Source of the DNA: Planosporangium flavigriseum | Lineage (GTDB): Bacteria; Actinomycetota; Actinomycetes; Mycobacteriales; Micromonosporaceae | Length of the DNA: 64,000 nucleotides | Assembly (NCBI RefSeq): GCF_011947225.1 | Contig: NZ_JAATVW010000003.1 | Location: 1 to 64,000, forward strand | Direction: 5' to 3' | In this document: positions 56,307 to 64,000 of the stretch, in pieces | How the letters are laid out: every line of letters starts with the position of its first letter | Numbering within the stretch: the stretch's first letter is position 1 | Notes under the pieces: generated by a model | Databases searched by the model: none | Told to the model about the DNA's origin: nothing | Seen by the model: the letters and a program-made list of their open reading frames with translations, nothing else | Translations under genes and position numbers: made by a program

Positions 56307-56873
56307 TTACAGGAAGTGCAGCGGGTCGAACTTGTCGATCGGGATGATCCGCACCCTGGGAAGCGGGTGGGTGAAGCAGAGCGCGTCGTCTTCAAGATCG
56401 AATATTTCCAGCCCGGCCTCGGTCAGATCAGCGAATCCCGCGTTCAGGTGTTCGGGGAACCCGACGACACCCACCCGGCGGTCGGTGCCCAGAAGACTGG
56501 CGATCTGCGGCAGAAAGTCACCGTCATGACTGGCAAGGAGCACATTCCCCGGCCACTGCTCAAGAGCTTCGAGGGTCCGTTGGATACCGATGTCCACGAC
56601 CTTCTGATTCACACCCGCGAGTGGAATAGGCCGGTACTCCATGCTCAGGAGCGCACGAACGAATGCCGTCGGCAGTTCCCCGGAAGAGCCGTTGAGGAAG
56701 AAGAGCGCCTTCACCGGCTGCTCCCACTGCTCCTCAGCGAACCGACGCAGCCGATCCCAACGGGGTCGTTCCTCGGAAGACGGACGGCGGTCCAACACCT
56801 CGACGCCCAAGGTCGCGTCGATGTTCTCCCCGTCGACGATGAGGTAGGTCACCGCATTCGTTGATTCGACCAC
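56307..56873 (-). CDS. NYN domain (PIN-like) ribonuclease-type protein
   Basis: A 188-residue protein. TYLIVDGENIDATL is the first NYN strand with its Asp/Glu cluster, NQKVVDIGIQRTLEAL the middle acidic helix, and NVLLASHDGDFLPQIASLL the third acidic site. These metal-binding Asp residues suggest RNase activity. GTG at 56873 is preferred because GGGAG stands 7 nt upstream. It lies 66 bp downstream of the LigD polymerase gene. Confidence 0.87.
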   Translation of the reverse strand: MVESTNAVTYLIVDGENIDATLGVEVLDRRPSSEERPRWDRLRRFAEEQWEQPVKALFFLNGSSGELPTAFVRALLSMEYRPIPLAGVNQKVVDIGIQRTLEALEQWPGNVLLASHDGDFLPQIASLLGTDRRVGVVGFPEHLNAGFADLTEAGLEIFDLEDDALCFTHPLPRVRIIPIDKFDPLHFL

Positions 56874-56938
56874 GCTGACACTCCCTAGCCCCTGTCGAGC
56901 GTACGTCGCCGCGATCGGAGGGCAGCGAGTCCGTACCG

Positions 56939-57946
56939 TCAGTTGTTCTTCAGGTCGCGGTCCTTGCTCGGCTGTACCCGCTTGGGCTCCCCCGGCATCT
57001 TCGGGTAGTCCGGCGGGTACGGCAGGTCGGCCGCGCCCTGCCGGTCGTACCACTCCAGCAGCGGCGTGAGGTCGTACGCGACCTCGTCGATCGCGGCGTG
57101 CGGATCGACACCGGCCGCCAGCCGCGCCGGCACCGTCCGCAGGTCGAAGTCGTCCGGCTCCACGTCGGACAGCTCGTCCCAGGTCACGGGGGTGGAGACG
57201 GTCGCGCGGGCGTTGGCGCGCAGGGAGTACGCGCAGGCGATCGTGCGGTCGCGGGCCATCTGGTTGTAGTCGACGAACACCTTGGACCCGCGCTCCTCCT
57301 TCCACCACGCGGTCGTCACCAGGTCGGGCCGGCGCCGCTCGACCTCACGGGCGAACGCGATCGCGGCGTGCCGCACGTCGACGAAGGTCCAGTCAGGCCT
57401 GATCCGGACGTAGATGTGCACGCCCCGGCCGCCGGACGTCTTCGGGTAGCCGGTCCAGCCCAGCTCGTCGAGGATCTCGCGGACCGTGCCGGCCACCTTC
57501 ACCGCGTCGGCGAAGTCCGTGCCGGGCTGCGGGTCAAGGTCGATGCGCAGTTCGTCCGGGCGCTCGACATCGGCGCGGCGCACCGGCCAGGGATGGAACA
57601 CGACCGTGTTCATCTGCGCGGCCCACACCACGTGCGCGAGGTCGGCCGGGCAGAGTTCGTCGGCGCTGCGCCCGCTCGGAAACGTGATCTTCGCGGTCTC
57701 GACCCACGGCGGTACGCCGCGCGCCGGCACCCGCTTCTGGAAGAACATCTCGCCGCCGACGCCGTCGGGGAAGCGCTGCAGCGTCGTCGGCCGGTCGCGC
57801 AGCGACCGCAGGATCGCGTCCCCCGCCGCGAGGTAGTACTCGACCACGTCCCGCTTGGTGAACCCGCGCTCGGGGAACGTCACCCGGTCCGGGCTGCTGA
57901 CCCGGACCCGCCGGCCCGCTACCTCGAGGTGCAGATCGTCCGCCAT
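56939..57946 (-). CDS. ligD: LigD-type polymerase domain (primase-polymerase) for end joining
   Basis: A 335-residue stand-alone PolDom protein. The catalytic RIDLDPQPGTDF has the Asp-x-Asp metal site. SGGRGVHIYVRI and VFVDYNQMARDRTIACAYSLRANARATVSTPVTWDEL are canonical. It lacks nuclease and ligase domains. In mycobacteria such a domain is part of one LigD; actinomycetes often split it. It fills gaps and adds ribonucleotides at breaks, typically with Ku, which is not in this window. ATG at 57946. Confidence 0.94.
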   Translation of the reverse strand: MADDLHLEVAGRRVRVSSPDRVTFPERGFTKRDVVEYYLAAGDAILRSLRDRPTTLQRFPDGVGGEMFFQKRVPARGVPPWVETAKITFPSGRSADELCPADLAHVVWAAQMNTVVFHPWPVRRADVERPDELRIDLDPQPGTDFADAVKVAGTVREILDELGWTGYPKTSGGRGVHIYVRIRPDWTFVDVRHAAIAFAREVERRRPDLVTTAWWKEERGSKVFVDYNQMARDRTIACAYSLRANARATVSTPVTWDELSDVEPDDFDLRTVPARLAAGVDPHAAIDEVAYDLTPLLEWYDRQGAADLPYPPDYPKMPGEPKRVQPSKDRDLKNN

Positions 57947-57995
57947 GACCGCCCACCATACGCCGACCGGCGGCGACTGATGTTGTATTGAAGCC

Positions 57996-58433
57996 ATGGA
58001 GCACCAGACCCAGAAGCCAGAAATGCACAAGACCGAGGACGAGTGGCGGCAGACGCTGTCCCCGGCGGAGTACCACGTGCTGCGCGAGGCCGGCACGGAA
58101 CGACCCTGGACCGGTGAGTACGTCTCCACCACCACCAAGGGCGTGTACCGCTGCCGTGCCTGCGGGGCGGAGTTGTTCTCCAGCGACACCAAGTTCGAAA
58201 GCCACTGCGGCTGGCCCAGCTACTGGAGCCCCCTCGCGGAGGATCGGGTACGCCTCCTGGAGGACACCGCGCTGGGCATGCGGCGGATCGAGGTGCGCTG
58301 TGCCCGGTGCGATTCCCACCTGGGCCACGTCTTCGAGGGCGAGGGCTACCCGACCCCCACCGACCTCCGGTACTGCATCAACTCGATCAGCCTGACCCTG
58401 GAGCCCCTCGGGGAGGTACCGGCCGACCAGTAG
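57996..58433 (+). CDS. msrB: Peptide-methionine (R)-S-oxide reductase
   Basis: A 145-residue enzyme that repairs methionine-R-sulfoxide. Structural zinc is held by CRACG and CARCD; GWPSYW is conserved, and the catalytic Cys is in RYCINSISL. Full length. It starts 49 bp from the divergent ligD and has a GNAT gene 9 bp downstream, so the two form an operon. Confidence 0.96.
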   Translation: MEHQTQKPEMHKTEDEWRQTLSPAEYHVLREAGTERPWTGEYVSTTTKGVYRCRACGAELFSSDTKFESHCGWPSYWSPLAEDRVRLLEDTALGMRRIEVRCARCDSHLGHVFEGEGYPTPTDLRYCINSISLTLEPLGEVPADQ

Positions 58434-58442
58434 GTTGAGCGG

Positions 58443-58871
58443 GTGATCCTCCGGACCGCGCGCTTCGCCGAACTCGACGCCGCCACGCTGTACGCCCTGC
58501 TGCGGCTGCGGGTAGACGTGTTCGTGGTGGAGCAGACCTGCCCGTACCCGGAACTGGACGGCCGGGACGTCGAGCCCGGCACCGTCCACGTCTGGCTCGA
58601 CCAGGACGGGCGCCCCGCGTCGTACCTGCGGATCCTGGAGGATCCGGGCGCGGCGCGGATCGGGCGGGTCTGCACCGCCGCCACACATCGCGGCGACGGT
58701 CTGGCCGCTCGCCTGGTGGCGGCGGCGCTCGACCTGATCGGTACGCGGCCTGCCGTCCTGGACGCGCAGGCGCACCTCGCCGACTTCTACGCCCGGTTCG
58801 GCTTCGAGGTCAGCGGGGCGCAGTTCGTCGAGGACGGCATCCCGCACGTACCGATGCGGCGGAAGCCCTGA
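58443..58871 (+). CDS. GNAT family N-acetyltransferase (ElaA type)
   Basis: A 142-residue acetyltransferase. LYALLRLRVDVFVVEQTCPYPELDGRD is the ElaA N-terminal signature; the acetyl-CoA loop is RIGRVCTAATHRGDGLAARLV. Substrate unknown. Second gene of an operon with msrB; its stop codon is inside a 13-bp tandem repeat. Confidence 0.93.
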   Translation: MILRTARFAELDAATLYALLRLRVDVFVVEQTCPYPELDGRDVEPGTVHVWLDQDGRPASYLRILEDPGAARIGRVCTAATHRGDGLAARLVAAALDLIGTRPAVLDAQAHLADFYARFGFEVSGAQFVEDGIPHVPMRRKP

Positions 58872-58917
58872 GGCAACGCCCTGAGGCAACGCGTTAGGGC
58901 AACGCGTTAGGGCAGCG
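58866..58917. repeat. Four 13-bp tandem repeats across two stop codons
   Basis: Units at 58866, 58879, 58892 and 58905. Units 1 and 2 are identical (CCCTGAGGCAACG); 3 and 4 share CGTTAGGGCARCG. The array contains both the GNAT stop (TGA, 58869-58871) and the convergent hemQ stop (58907-58909). Confidence 0.92.
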
Positions 58918-59620
58918 CTGCGACCAGGTCGCCGACGGACCGGCGCCGGCCGGTGAAGAACGGGATCTCCTCGCGGACGTGCCGGCGGGCGCCGGAGGCG
59001 CGCAGGTCACGCATGAGGTCGACGATGCGGTGCAGTTCGTCGGCCTCGAACGCGAGCATCCACTCGTAGTCGCCGAGCGCGAACGCCGCGACCGTGTTGG
59101 CCCGCACGTCCGGGTAGCCCCGCGCCATCCGGCCGTGCTCGGCCAGCAGGGCCCGGCGCTCCTCGTCGGGCAGCAGGTACCACTCGTACGAGCGCACGAA
59201 CGGGTAGACGCAGACGTAGTCGCGGGGGTGCTCGTCGGCGAGGAACGCCGGCAGGTGGCTCTTGTTGAACTCCGCCGGGCGGTGCAGCGCCATCTGCGAC
59301 CACACCGGTTCGAGGTTGTGCCCCAGCGCGGTGCGCCGCAGCATCCCGTACGCCTCCTGCAGTGCGTCGGGGCTGGACGAGTGCCACCACACCATCAGGT
59401 CGGCGTCGGCCCGCAGGCCGGACACGTCGTAGGTGCCGCGCACCACGACGTCCTTGTCGGCCAACTGGGCGAACAGAGCCTCGACCTCGGCGGCCATCTC
59501 GTCGCGCGGCGCCGGACCGAGCGGGTCGTCGACCCGGAACACCGACCACATCGTGTACCGGATGGTGGCGTTGAGGTCCCGGATACGGGCTGCGTTGGTC
59601 TGCGACTCGGTCTCGGTCAT
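58907..59620 (-). CDS. hemQ: Coproheme decarboxylase / heme synthase HemQ
   Basis: A 237-residue chlorite-dismutase-fold protein. It decarboxylates coproheme to heme b with peroxide, the final step of the coproporphyrin pathway of Gram-positives. Features: [36 protein letters not shown] with the conserved catalytic Tyr, and [33 protein letters not shown]. Starts within the hemY stop (4-bp overlap), giving hemE-hemY-hemQ. Confidence 0.96.
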   Translation of the reverse strand: MTETESQTNAARIRDLNATIRYTMWSVFRVDDPLGPAPRDEMAAEVEALFAQLADKDVVVRGTYDVSGLRADADLMVWWHSSSPDALQEAYGMLRRTALGHNLEPVWSQMALHRPAEFNKSHLPAFLADEHPRDYVCVYPFVRSYEWYLLPDEERRALLAEHGRMARGYPDVRANTVAAFALGDYEWMLAFEADELHRIVDLMRDLRASGARRHVREEIPFFTGRRRSVGDLVAALP

Positions 59621-60984
59621 GACGTCAATCCTTCCAGAACTCGGTCGGCGGCTACCCAGCCGGACCGGACGCAGGCGGGGATGCCGACCCCGTCATAGGC
59701 TGCGCCGGCGAGGGCGACGGTCGCCGGCACGCTGGCCCGGGCGGAGGCGACCCGTTCGAGGTGGCCCGGGGCGTACTGCGGCAGCGCGCCGCCCCAGCGC
59801 TGTACCCGCGACTCGATCGGCGCCGGCAGCGGCCGGCCCAGCAGCTGGCCCAGCTCGGCGTGGGCGAGGTCCACCAGCTCGGGATCGGAGCGCTGCAGGA
59901 CCCGCTCGTCGCCGTAGCGGCCCAGCGACGTCCGCACGAGGGTCACCCCTGGCCGGCGCATGTGCGCCCACTTCCGGTCGAAGAAGGTGGCGGCCTTCAC
60001 CGCATACCCTTCCGTCGCCGGCACGAGCAGCCCCGACAGCTCGGGCAACTCGACCTCGGGCAGGGCGAGGGTGACGAGCGCGACGCTGGCGTAGTCGAGC
60101 GTGCCGACGAGCGTGGAAGCGCCGGGGGCGACCTCGGCCAGCAGCCGCGCGGCCGGTGTCGCCGGGGTCGCGAGGACCACCGCGTCGCACGCGATCGTCT
60201 CCGGGTCCCGGGTGGAGCCGACGGTCACCTGCCAGCCCGCGCCGGCCGGCGTGATCGACCGGACCGGCAGCCCGAGCCGGAGGTCGACCCCGCCCAGGCG
60301 GTCGGCCACGGCCGACACCAGGCGCCCCACTCCCCCGACGATCGTGCCGAAGATCGGCCCGCTGCTCGCCGGCCGGGCGGCCAGCGCCGCGCGTACCGCG
60401 CCGACCAGGGTGTGCTCGCGCCGAGCGGTCGCGGCGAGGGCGGGCATGGTCACCGCGAGGGAGAGGTGGTCGGCGCGGCCCGCGTACACCCCGCCGAGCA
60501 TCGGGTCGACGAGCCGGTCGGCCACCTCGTCGCCGAGACGCCGACGCACGAGCACGCCGACGCCCGTGTCCTCCTCGGGCCCCAGGAGCGGCCGGCCGCC
60601 GTCGTGGTCGCGCTCCGGAGCGGCCGCTGCGACCCCGTCGAGGGCATCCAGATCACCGGGTACGCCCATCAGCGTGCCCGCCGGCATCGGCCGCAGCTGC
60701 CCGTCGACGGCGAGCGCCGCCTTGCCGATCGCCGGGTACACCAGCGAGTCCGCCAGCCCGACCGCGTTCACCAGCTCGATCGCGGCGCTCGGGTTGCCCT
60801 GCGGGTCCCGGACCGCGAACGCCTCCGCGCCGAGCTCGACCGGCCCGCCGGCGATCTCGGTCGTGTGAAGTTTTCCGCCCAGCCGGGAGCCCTGCTCCAC
60901 GAGCACCACTTCGGCGCCCCGCTCGACCAGCCGCTGCGCGGCGGCCAACCCGCTGATACCGCCCCCGACGACGACGATGCGCAT
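59617..60984 (-). CDS. hemY: Coproporphyrinogen III oxidase (HemY/CgoX)
   Basis: A 455-residue FAD enzyme. The dinucleotide fold is [40 protein letters not shown]; the C-terminal FAD motif is [28 protein letters not shown]. In actinomycetes this enzyme oxidises coproporphyrinogen to coproporphyrin III, upstream of HemQ. It follows hemE by 18 bp and overlaps hemQ by 4 bp. Confidence 0.96.
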   Translation of the reverse strand: MRIVVVGGGISGLAAAQRLVERGAEVVLVEQGSRLGGKLHTTEIAGGPVELGAEAFAVRDPQGNPSAAIELVNAVGLADSLVYPAIGKAALAVDGQLRPMPAGTLMGVPGDLDALDGVAAAAPERDHDGGRPLLGPEEDTGVGVLVRRRLGDEVADRLVDPMLGGVYAGRADHLSLAVTMPALAATARREHTLVGAVRAALAARPASSGPIFGTIVGGVGRLVSAVADRLGGVDLRLGLPVRSITPAGAGWQVTVGSTRDPETIACDAVVLATPATPAARLLAEVAPGASTLVGTLDYASVALVTLALPEVELPELSGLLVPATEGYAVKAATFFDRKWAHMRRPGVTLVRTSLGRYGDERVLQRSDPELVDLAHAELGQLLGRPLPAPIESRVQRWGGALPQYAPGHLERVASARASVPATVALAGAAYDGVGIPACVRSGWVAADRVLEGLTS

Positions 60985-61002
60985 GTACCTATCGTCCCCG
61001 GG

Positions 61003-62046
61003 TCAGCGCGCCGACAGCTCGTGGACCAGCTCGACGACGCTGGTCAGCACCTCAGGGTTGGTGTCCGGAAGCACGCCGTGCCCGAGGTTGAACACGTGTC
61101 CCGGGGCGGCCCGGCCCTCGTCGAGCACCCGGCGTACCTCCGCTTCGATCACGTCGGCCGGCGCGAAGAGCGTGCAGGGGTCCAGGTTGCCCTGCACCGC
61201 CTTGTCCGGCCCGATGCGCCGGGTGGCGACGTCGAGCGGGGTACGCCAGTCCACGCCGACCACATCGGCCCCGGCTTCGCCCATGGCGCCGAGCAGTTCG
61301 GCGGTACCGACCCCGAAGTGGATCTTCGGGACCTCGGTGATCCCGTCCAGCACGGCCTTCGAGTGCGGCAGCACGTACCGGCGGTAGTCGGCTTGCGACA
61401 GCGCGCCGGCCCACGAGTCGAAGAGCTGGACGGCAGAGACGCCGGCGTCCACCTGTACCCGCAGGAACGTCTGCGTGATCTCGGCGAGCCGGGCGCACAG
61501 CGCGTGCCAGACGTTCGGTGCGGTGTACATGAGCGCCTTGGTCTTGGCGTGCGTACGCGACGGGCCGCCCTCGACGAGGTAGCTCGCGAGGGTGAACGGC
61601 GCCCCGGCGAACCCGATGAGCGGCGTGGCGCCCAGCTCGGGCAGCAGCAGCCGGATCGCCTCGGTGACGTAGTCGACCTGCTCGGGCGCGAGCGACGGGA
61701 TCGCCTCGACGTCGGCGAGGGTCCTTACCGGCTTGTCGACGACCGGTCCGGTGCCCGGCACGATGTCCAGGTCGACCCCGGCGGCCGCGACCGGCACCAC
61801 GATGTCGCTGAAGAGGATCGCGGCGTCCACCCCGTGCCGGCGTACGGGCTGCAGCGTGATCTCGCAGACCAGGTCCGGGCGCCGGCAGGACTCCAGCATG
61901 CCGATACCGGAGCGCACCTCGCGGTACTCGGGCAGCGAGCGCCCGGCCTGGCGCATGAACCAGACGGGCGTGTACGGCACCGGTTCACGGCGGCAGGCGC
62001 GCAGGAACGGGGACTCGGCGAGGGCAGGCTGGAGAGATTCGCTCAT
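61003..62046 (-). CDS. hemE: Uroporphyrinogen decarboxylase
   Basis: A 347-residue enzyme making coproporphyrinogen [22 protein letters not shown] is the N-terminal signature; [18 protein letters not shown] and [29 protein letters not shown] are conserved, as is the [16 protein letters not shown] end. ATG at 62046 selected, since the extension upstream is basic and not conserved. First gene of hemE-hemY-hemQ. Confidence 0.97.
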   Translation of the reverse strand: MSESLQPALAESPFLRACRREPVPYTPVWFMRQAGRSLPEYREVRSGIGMLESCRRPDLVCEITLQPVRRHGVDAAILFSDIVVPVAAAGVDLDIVPGTGPVVDKPVRTLADVEAIPSLAPEQVDYVTEAIRLLLPELGATPLIGFAGAPFTLASYLVEGGPSRTHAKTKALMYTAPNVWHALCARLAEITQTFLRVQVDAGVSAVQLFDSWAGALSQADYRRYVLPHSKAVLDGITEVPKIHFGVGTAELLGAMGEAGADVVGVDWRTPLDVATRRIGPDKAVQGNLDPCTLFAPADVIEAEVRRVLDEGRAAPGHVFNLGHGVLPDTNPEVLTSVVELVHELSAR

Positions 62047-62223
62047 CGCACGCCATCGTGCCACGCGCCGCCTGCGGCACCTCAATTAGGGACACGCGGT
62101 TCACTGATCCAGCACGCGTGGTGACCGGACGAACCCGAAATGACCGACTCCCGGTGACGCAAGCGGCACGCTTCTCGGCGCGGCGGGCCCGCTTAGCGGC
62201 CACTCGGGCCTACGCTTCGTCGT

Positions 62224-62805
62224 ATGGCGCCCTCGACCGTCCCCCCGGAGGCGTTCACCCGCGCCGTCGCCCGGCTGCAAGCCGGGCAGCACCGACCCGA
62301 GATCATCCTCGAGGAGGTGCCCGCGCCACAGCGGCTCGCGCCCTTCGGGTACGCGATGAGCGGCACCGTGATGCGCGACGGCGACGAGGTGGCGACGGGG
62401 CGACTCATCCTGCTGCACGACCCCGCCGGACACGAGGCGTGGGAGGGCACGACGCGGCTCGTCACGTACGTGACGGCGGAGCTCGAGCCCGAACTCGCCG
62501 CCGACCCGATGCTGCCCGACGTGGGTTGGAGCTGGCTGTTGGACGCCTTGGCGAGCCACGGCGCTGCCTACACCGCGATCGGCGGCACCGTGACGCAGAC
62601 GCTGTCGACCCGGTTCGGCACCCTGGCCGGGCCGCCCGGCACGGCCGACGTCGAGATCCGCGCGTCCTGGACCCCGCTCGACGAGGATCTGGCCATCCAC
62701 CTGGAAGGGTGGTGCGCGCTGCTCGCCCTGACCGCCGGGCTGCCGCCACCGGGCGTGACCGCGCTGCCCGAGCCGCGCCCACCCATGCCCGCTGCCCGGG
62801 CCTGA
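62224..62805 (+). CDS. DUF3000 domain protein
   Basis: A 193-residue actinobacterial protein of unknown function. The motif RPEIILEEVPAPQRLAPFGYAMSGTV and the later GRLILLHDPAGHEAWEGTTRLVTYVTAELEPELAADPMLPDVGWSWLLDAL are family-typical. It classically sits between hemE and the RNase D gene, as here. Confidence 0.92.
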   Translation: MAPSTVPPEAFTRAVARLQAGQHRPEIILEEVPAPQRLAPFGYAMSGTVMRDGDEVATGRLILLHDPAGHEAWEGTTRLVTYVTAELEPELAADPMLPDVGWSWLLDALASHGAAYTAIGGTVTQTLSTRFGTLAGPPGTADVEIRASWTPLDEDLAIHLEGWCALLALTAGLPPPGVTALPEPRPPMPAARA

Positions 62806-62887
62806 CGGGGCGCTCACCGGCACGGAGAACCCGACGCGCCGACCCAGCTGCACCTACCCGGAACGCCCGCGCCGTACCGTAGGCGAC

Positions 62888-64000
62888 GTGACCGACGAAG
62901 CCCCCCAAAGCCGTCGGGACGCGGAAGAGCCGTCGGCGTCGCCCGCCTCGGTCCTGCTCACCGCACCCCGTGACGGCACACCGTCCCCTGTGACCACGCC
63001 GGCCGAGTTGGCGGAGGTGGCCCGGCGCTTCGCCGCCGGCACCGGTCCCGTGGCGGTGGACGCCGAACGCGCCTCGGGCTACCGGTACTCGCAGCGGGCC
63101 TACCTGGTGCAGTTGCGGCGGGAGGGCGCCGGAACGGCCCTCATCGACCCGATCCCGCTGTCCGACCTGACCGTGCTCAACGAGGCGATCGCCGACGCGG
63201 AGTGGATCCTGCACGCGGCCAGCCAGGATCTACCCTGCCTGGCCGAGGTGGGCCTGCTGCCCCAGCGGCTGTTCGACACGGAACTCGCCGCCCGGCTGGC
63301 CGGCTTCGAGCGGGTCGGCTTGGCCGCCCTGACGGAGTCGCTGCTCGGGTACGCCCTGGAGAAGCACCACTCGGCCGCCGACTGGTCGACCCGGCCGCTG
63401 CCCGAGTCGTGGCTGAGCTACGCGGCGCTCGACGTCGAACTGCTGAGCGACCTGCGCGAGGCCCTCGCGGCCGAACTGGAGCGCCAGGGCAAGGCACAGT
63501 GGGCGGCCGAGGAGTTCGCCGCGCTCGTGGCGAGCGCCGGCCAGCCGCCCCGCGTCCGCCCCGACCCGTGGCGGCGCACCTCGGGCATCCACCGGGTACG
63601 CGGAGCGCGTGCCCTCTCGCGGGTACGCGCCCTCTGGTACGCGCGGGACGCGATCGCGGCCCGCCGGGACGCCACGCCTACCCGGGTGCTGCCCGATGCC
63701 GCGATCGTCGCCGCCGCCGCGGGCGACCCGAAGGACGAACGGGCGCTCATCGCGCTGCCCGGCTTCGCCGGCCGGTCGGTACGCCGACTGGCCGGCACCT
63801 GGCTCGACGCGCTCAGTGAGGCCCGCACGCTGTCCGACTCGGAACTGCCGGTCACGCTGCCGACGGAGGGGCCACCGCCGCCGCACCGGTGGGCCGAGCG
63901 GGACCCCGACGCCGCCGCGCGCCTGGCCCGCTGCCGGGAACTGGTCAGCGGCATCGCCTCAACGCACCGGCTTCCTCCGGAAAACCTGATCACGCCCGAC
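62888..64000 (+). CDS. rnd: Ribonuclease D (3' end beyond window)
   Basis: GTG at 62888 opens a frame without stop to the window end (371 codons). The DEDD exonuclease motifs are GPVAVDAERASGYRYSQRAYLVQL, WILHAASQDLPCL and WLSYAALDVELLSDL. A downstream HRDC domain spans WRRTSGIHRVRGARALSRVRALWYARDAIA. It trims RNA 3' ends, mainly tRNA. Usual length is about 400-430 residues, so only the end is missing. Confidence 0.93.
   Translation, partial: MTDEAPQSRRDAEEPSASPASVLLTAPRDGTPSPVTTPAELAEVARRFAAGTGPVAVDAERASGYRYSQRAYLVQLRREGAGTALIDPIPLSDLTVLNEAIADAEWILHAASQDLPCLAEVGLLPQRLFDTELAARLAGFERVGLAALTESLLGYALEKHHSAADWSTRPLPESWLSYAALDVELLSDLREALAAELERQGKAQWAAEEFAALVASAGQPPRVRPDPWRRTSGIHRVRGARALSRVRALWYARDAIAARRDATPTRVLPDAAIVAAAAGDPKDERALIALPGFAGRSVRRLAGTWLDALSEARTLSDSELPVTLPTEGPPPPHRWAERDPDAAARLARCRELVSGIASTHRLPPENLITPD

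Noticed and set aside
59761-62124. A 787-codon plus-strand frame
   Set aside because: Antisense of hemY and hemE, both of which are clear full-length genes.

Overview
The window is chromosomal DNA from a high-GC actinomycete, most likely Micromonosporaceae (Micromonospora or Actinoplanes relatives). The evidence is the strong G/C third-position bias, the many GTG starts, the 1- to 11-bp gene overlaps, and family content such as the HNH/DUF222 protein, DUF3000, HemQ-type heme synthesis, LigC/LigD repair enzymes and two ACT-domain proteins. Genus is inference; no rRNA or tRNA gene is visible.

Layout. 1-0.7 kb: 3' end of an HNH/DUF222 gene. 0.75-4.2 kb: a sulfonate-type ABC transporter (ssuA-B-C, minus strand) downstream of a cysteine-free Rrf2 (CymR-like) regulator, with a 7 x 15 bp tandem repeat between them. 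4.2-8.9 kb: tesB, pyk, a beta-lactamase-fold serine hydrolase and a LigB-type dioxygenase. 9-15.1 kb: gltD and gltB (glutamate synthase). 15.7-19.9 kb: PadR regulator, HAAS-type membrane protein, two ACT proteins, a pRiA4b ORF-3 protein, a tiny Cys/His protein and a RibD-C reductase.

20.0-27.3 kb is the most striking region: five tightly coupled plus-strand genes encoding a HerA-like ATPase, SbcD (Mre11), SbcC (Rad50), a divergent NurA-like nuclease and an AlkA-like DNA glycosylase. This is the archaeal HerA-Mre11-Rad50-NurA end-resection module in a bacterium, with a base-excision enzyme appended. 27.5-33.8 kb is an arsenic island: arsR, acr3, a frameshifted arsC, an intact arsC and a second arsR on the minus strand, divergent from a 51-residue peptide gene, a flavoprotein studded with Cys-Cys pairs, and an MFS transporter.

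33.9-40.5 kb looks like accessory DNA: a lone GntR helix-turn-helix, a chimeric gene with an N-terminal SLOG-like piece, NUDIX, a helix-turn-helix/helical-repeat regulator, small zinc-binding-like peptides, a GGDEF protein, PspC and a broken desaturase. 40.5-48.7 kb: a secreted sugar isomerase/dehydrogenase pair, a zinc-ribbon SDR, a P450, cutA, and a DUF433/PIN-like toxin-antitoxin pair whose toxin carries an in-frame TGA. 48.7-52.2 kb: a four-gene ABC exporter operon.

52.3-64 kb: ligC, a secreted alpha/beta hydrolase, DUF4236, a DMT exporter, a NYN protein, the LigD polymerase domain, msrB, a GNAT enzyme, hemE-hemY-hemQ, DUF3000 and the start of RNase D.

A recurring oddity is short tandem repeats (13-17 bp units, 3-6 copies) seated on stop codons. 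There is also a dispersed GAGGAGGGCGCCCCT palindromic element in intergenic regions.
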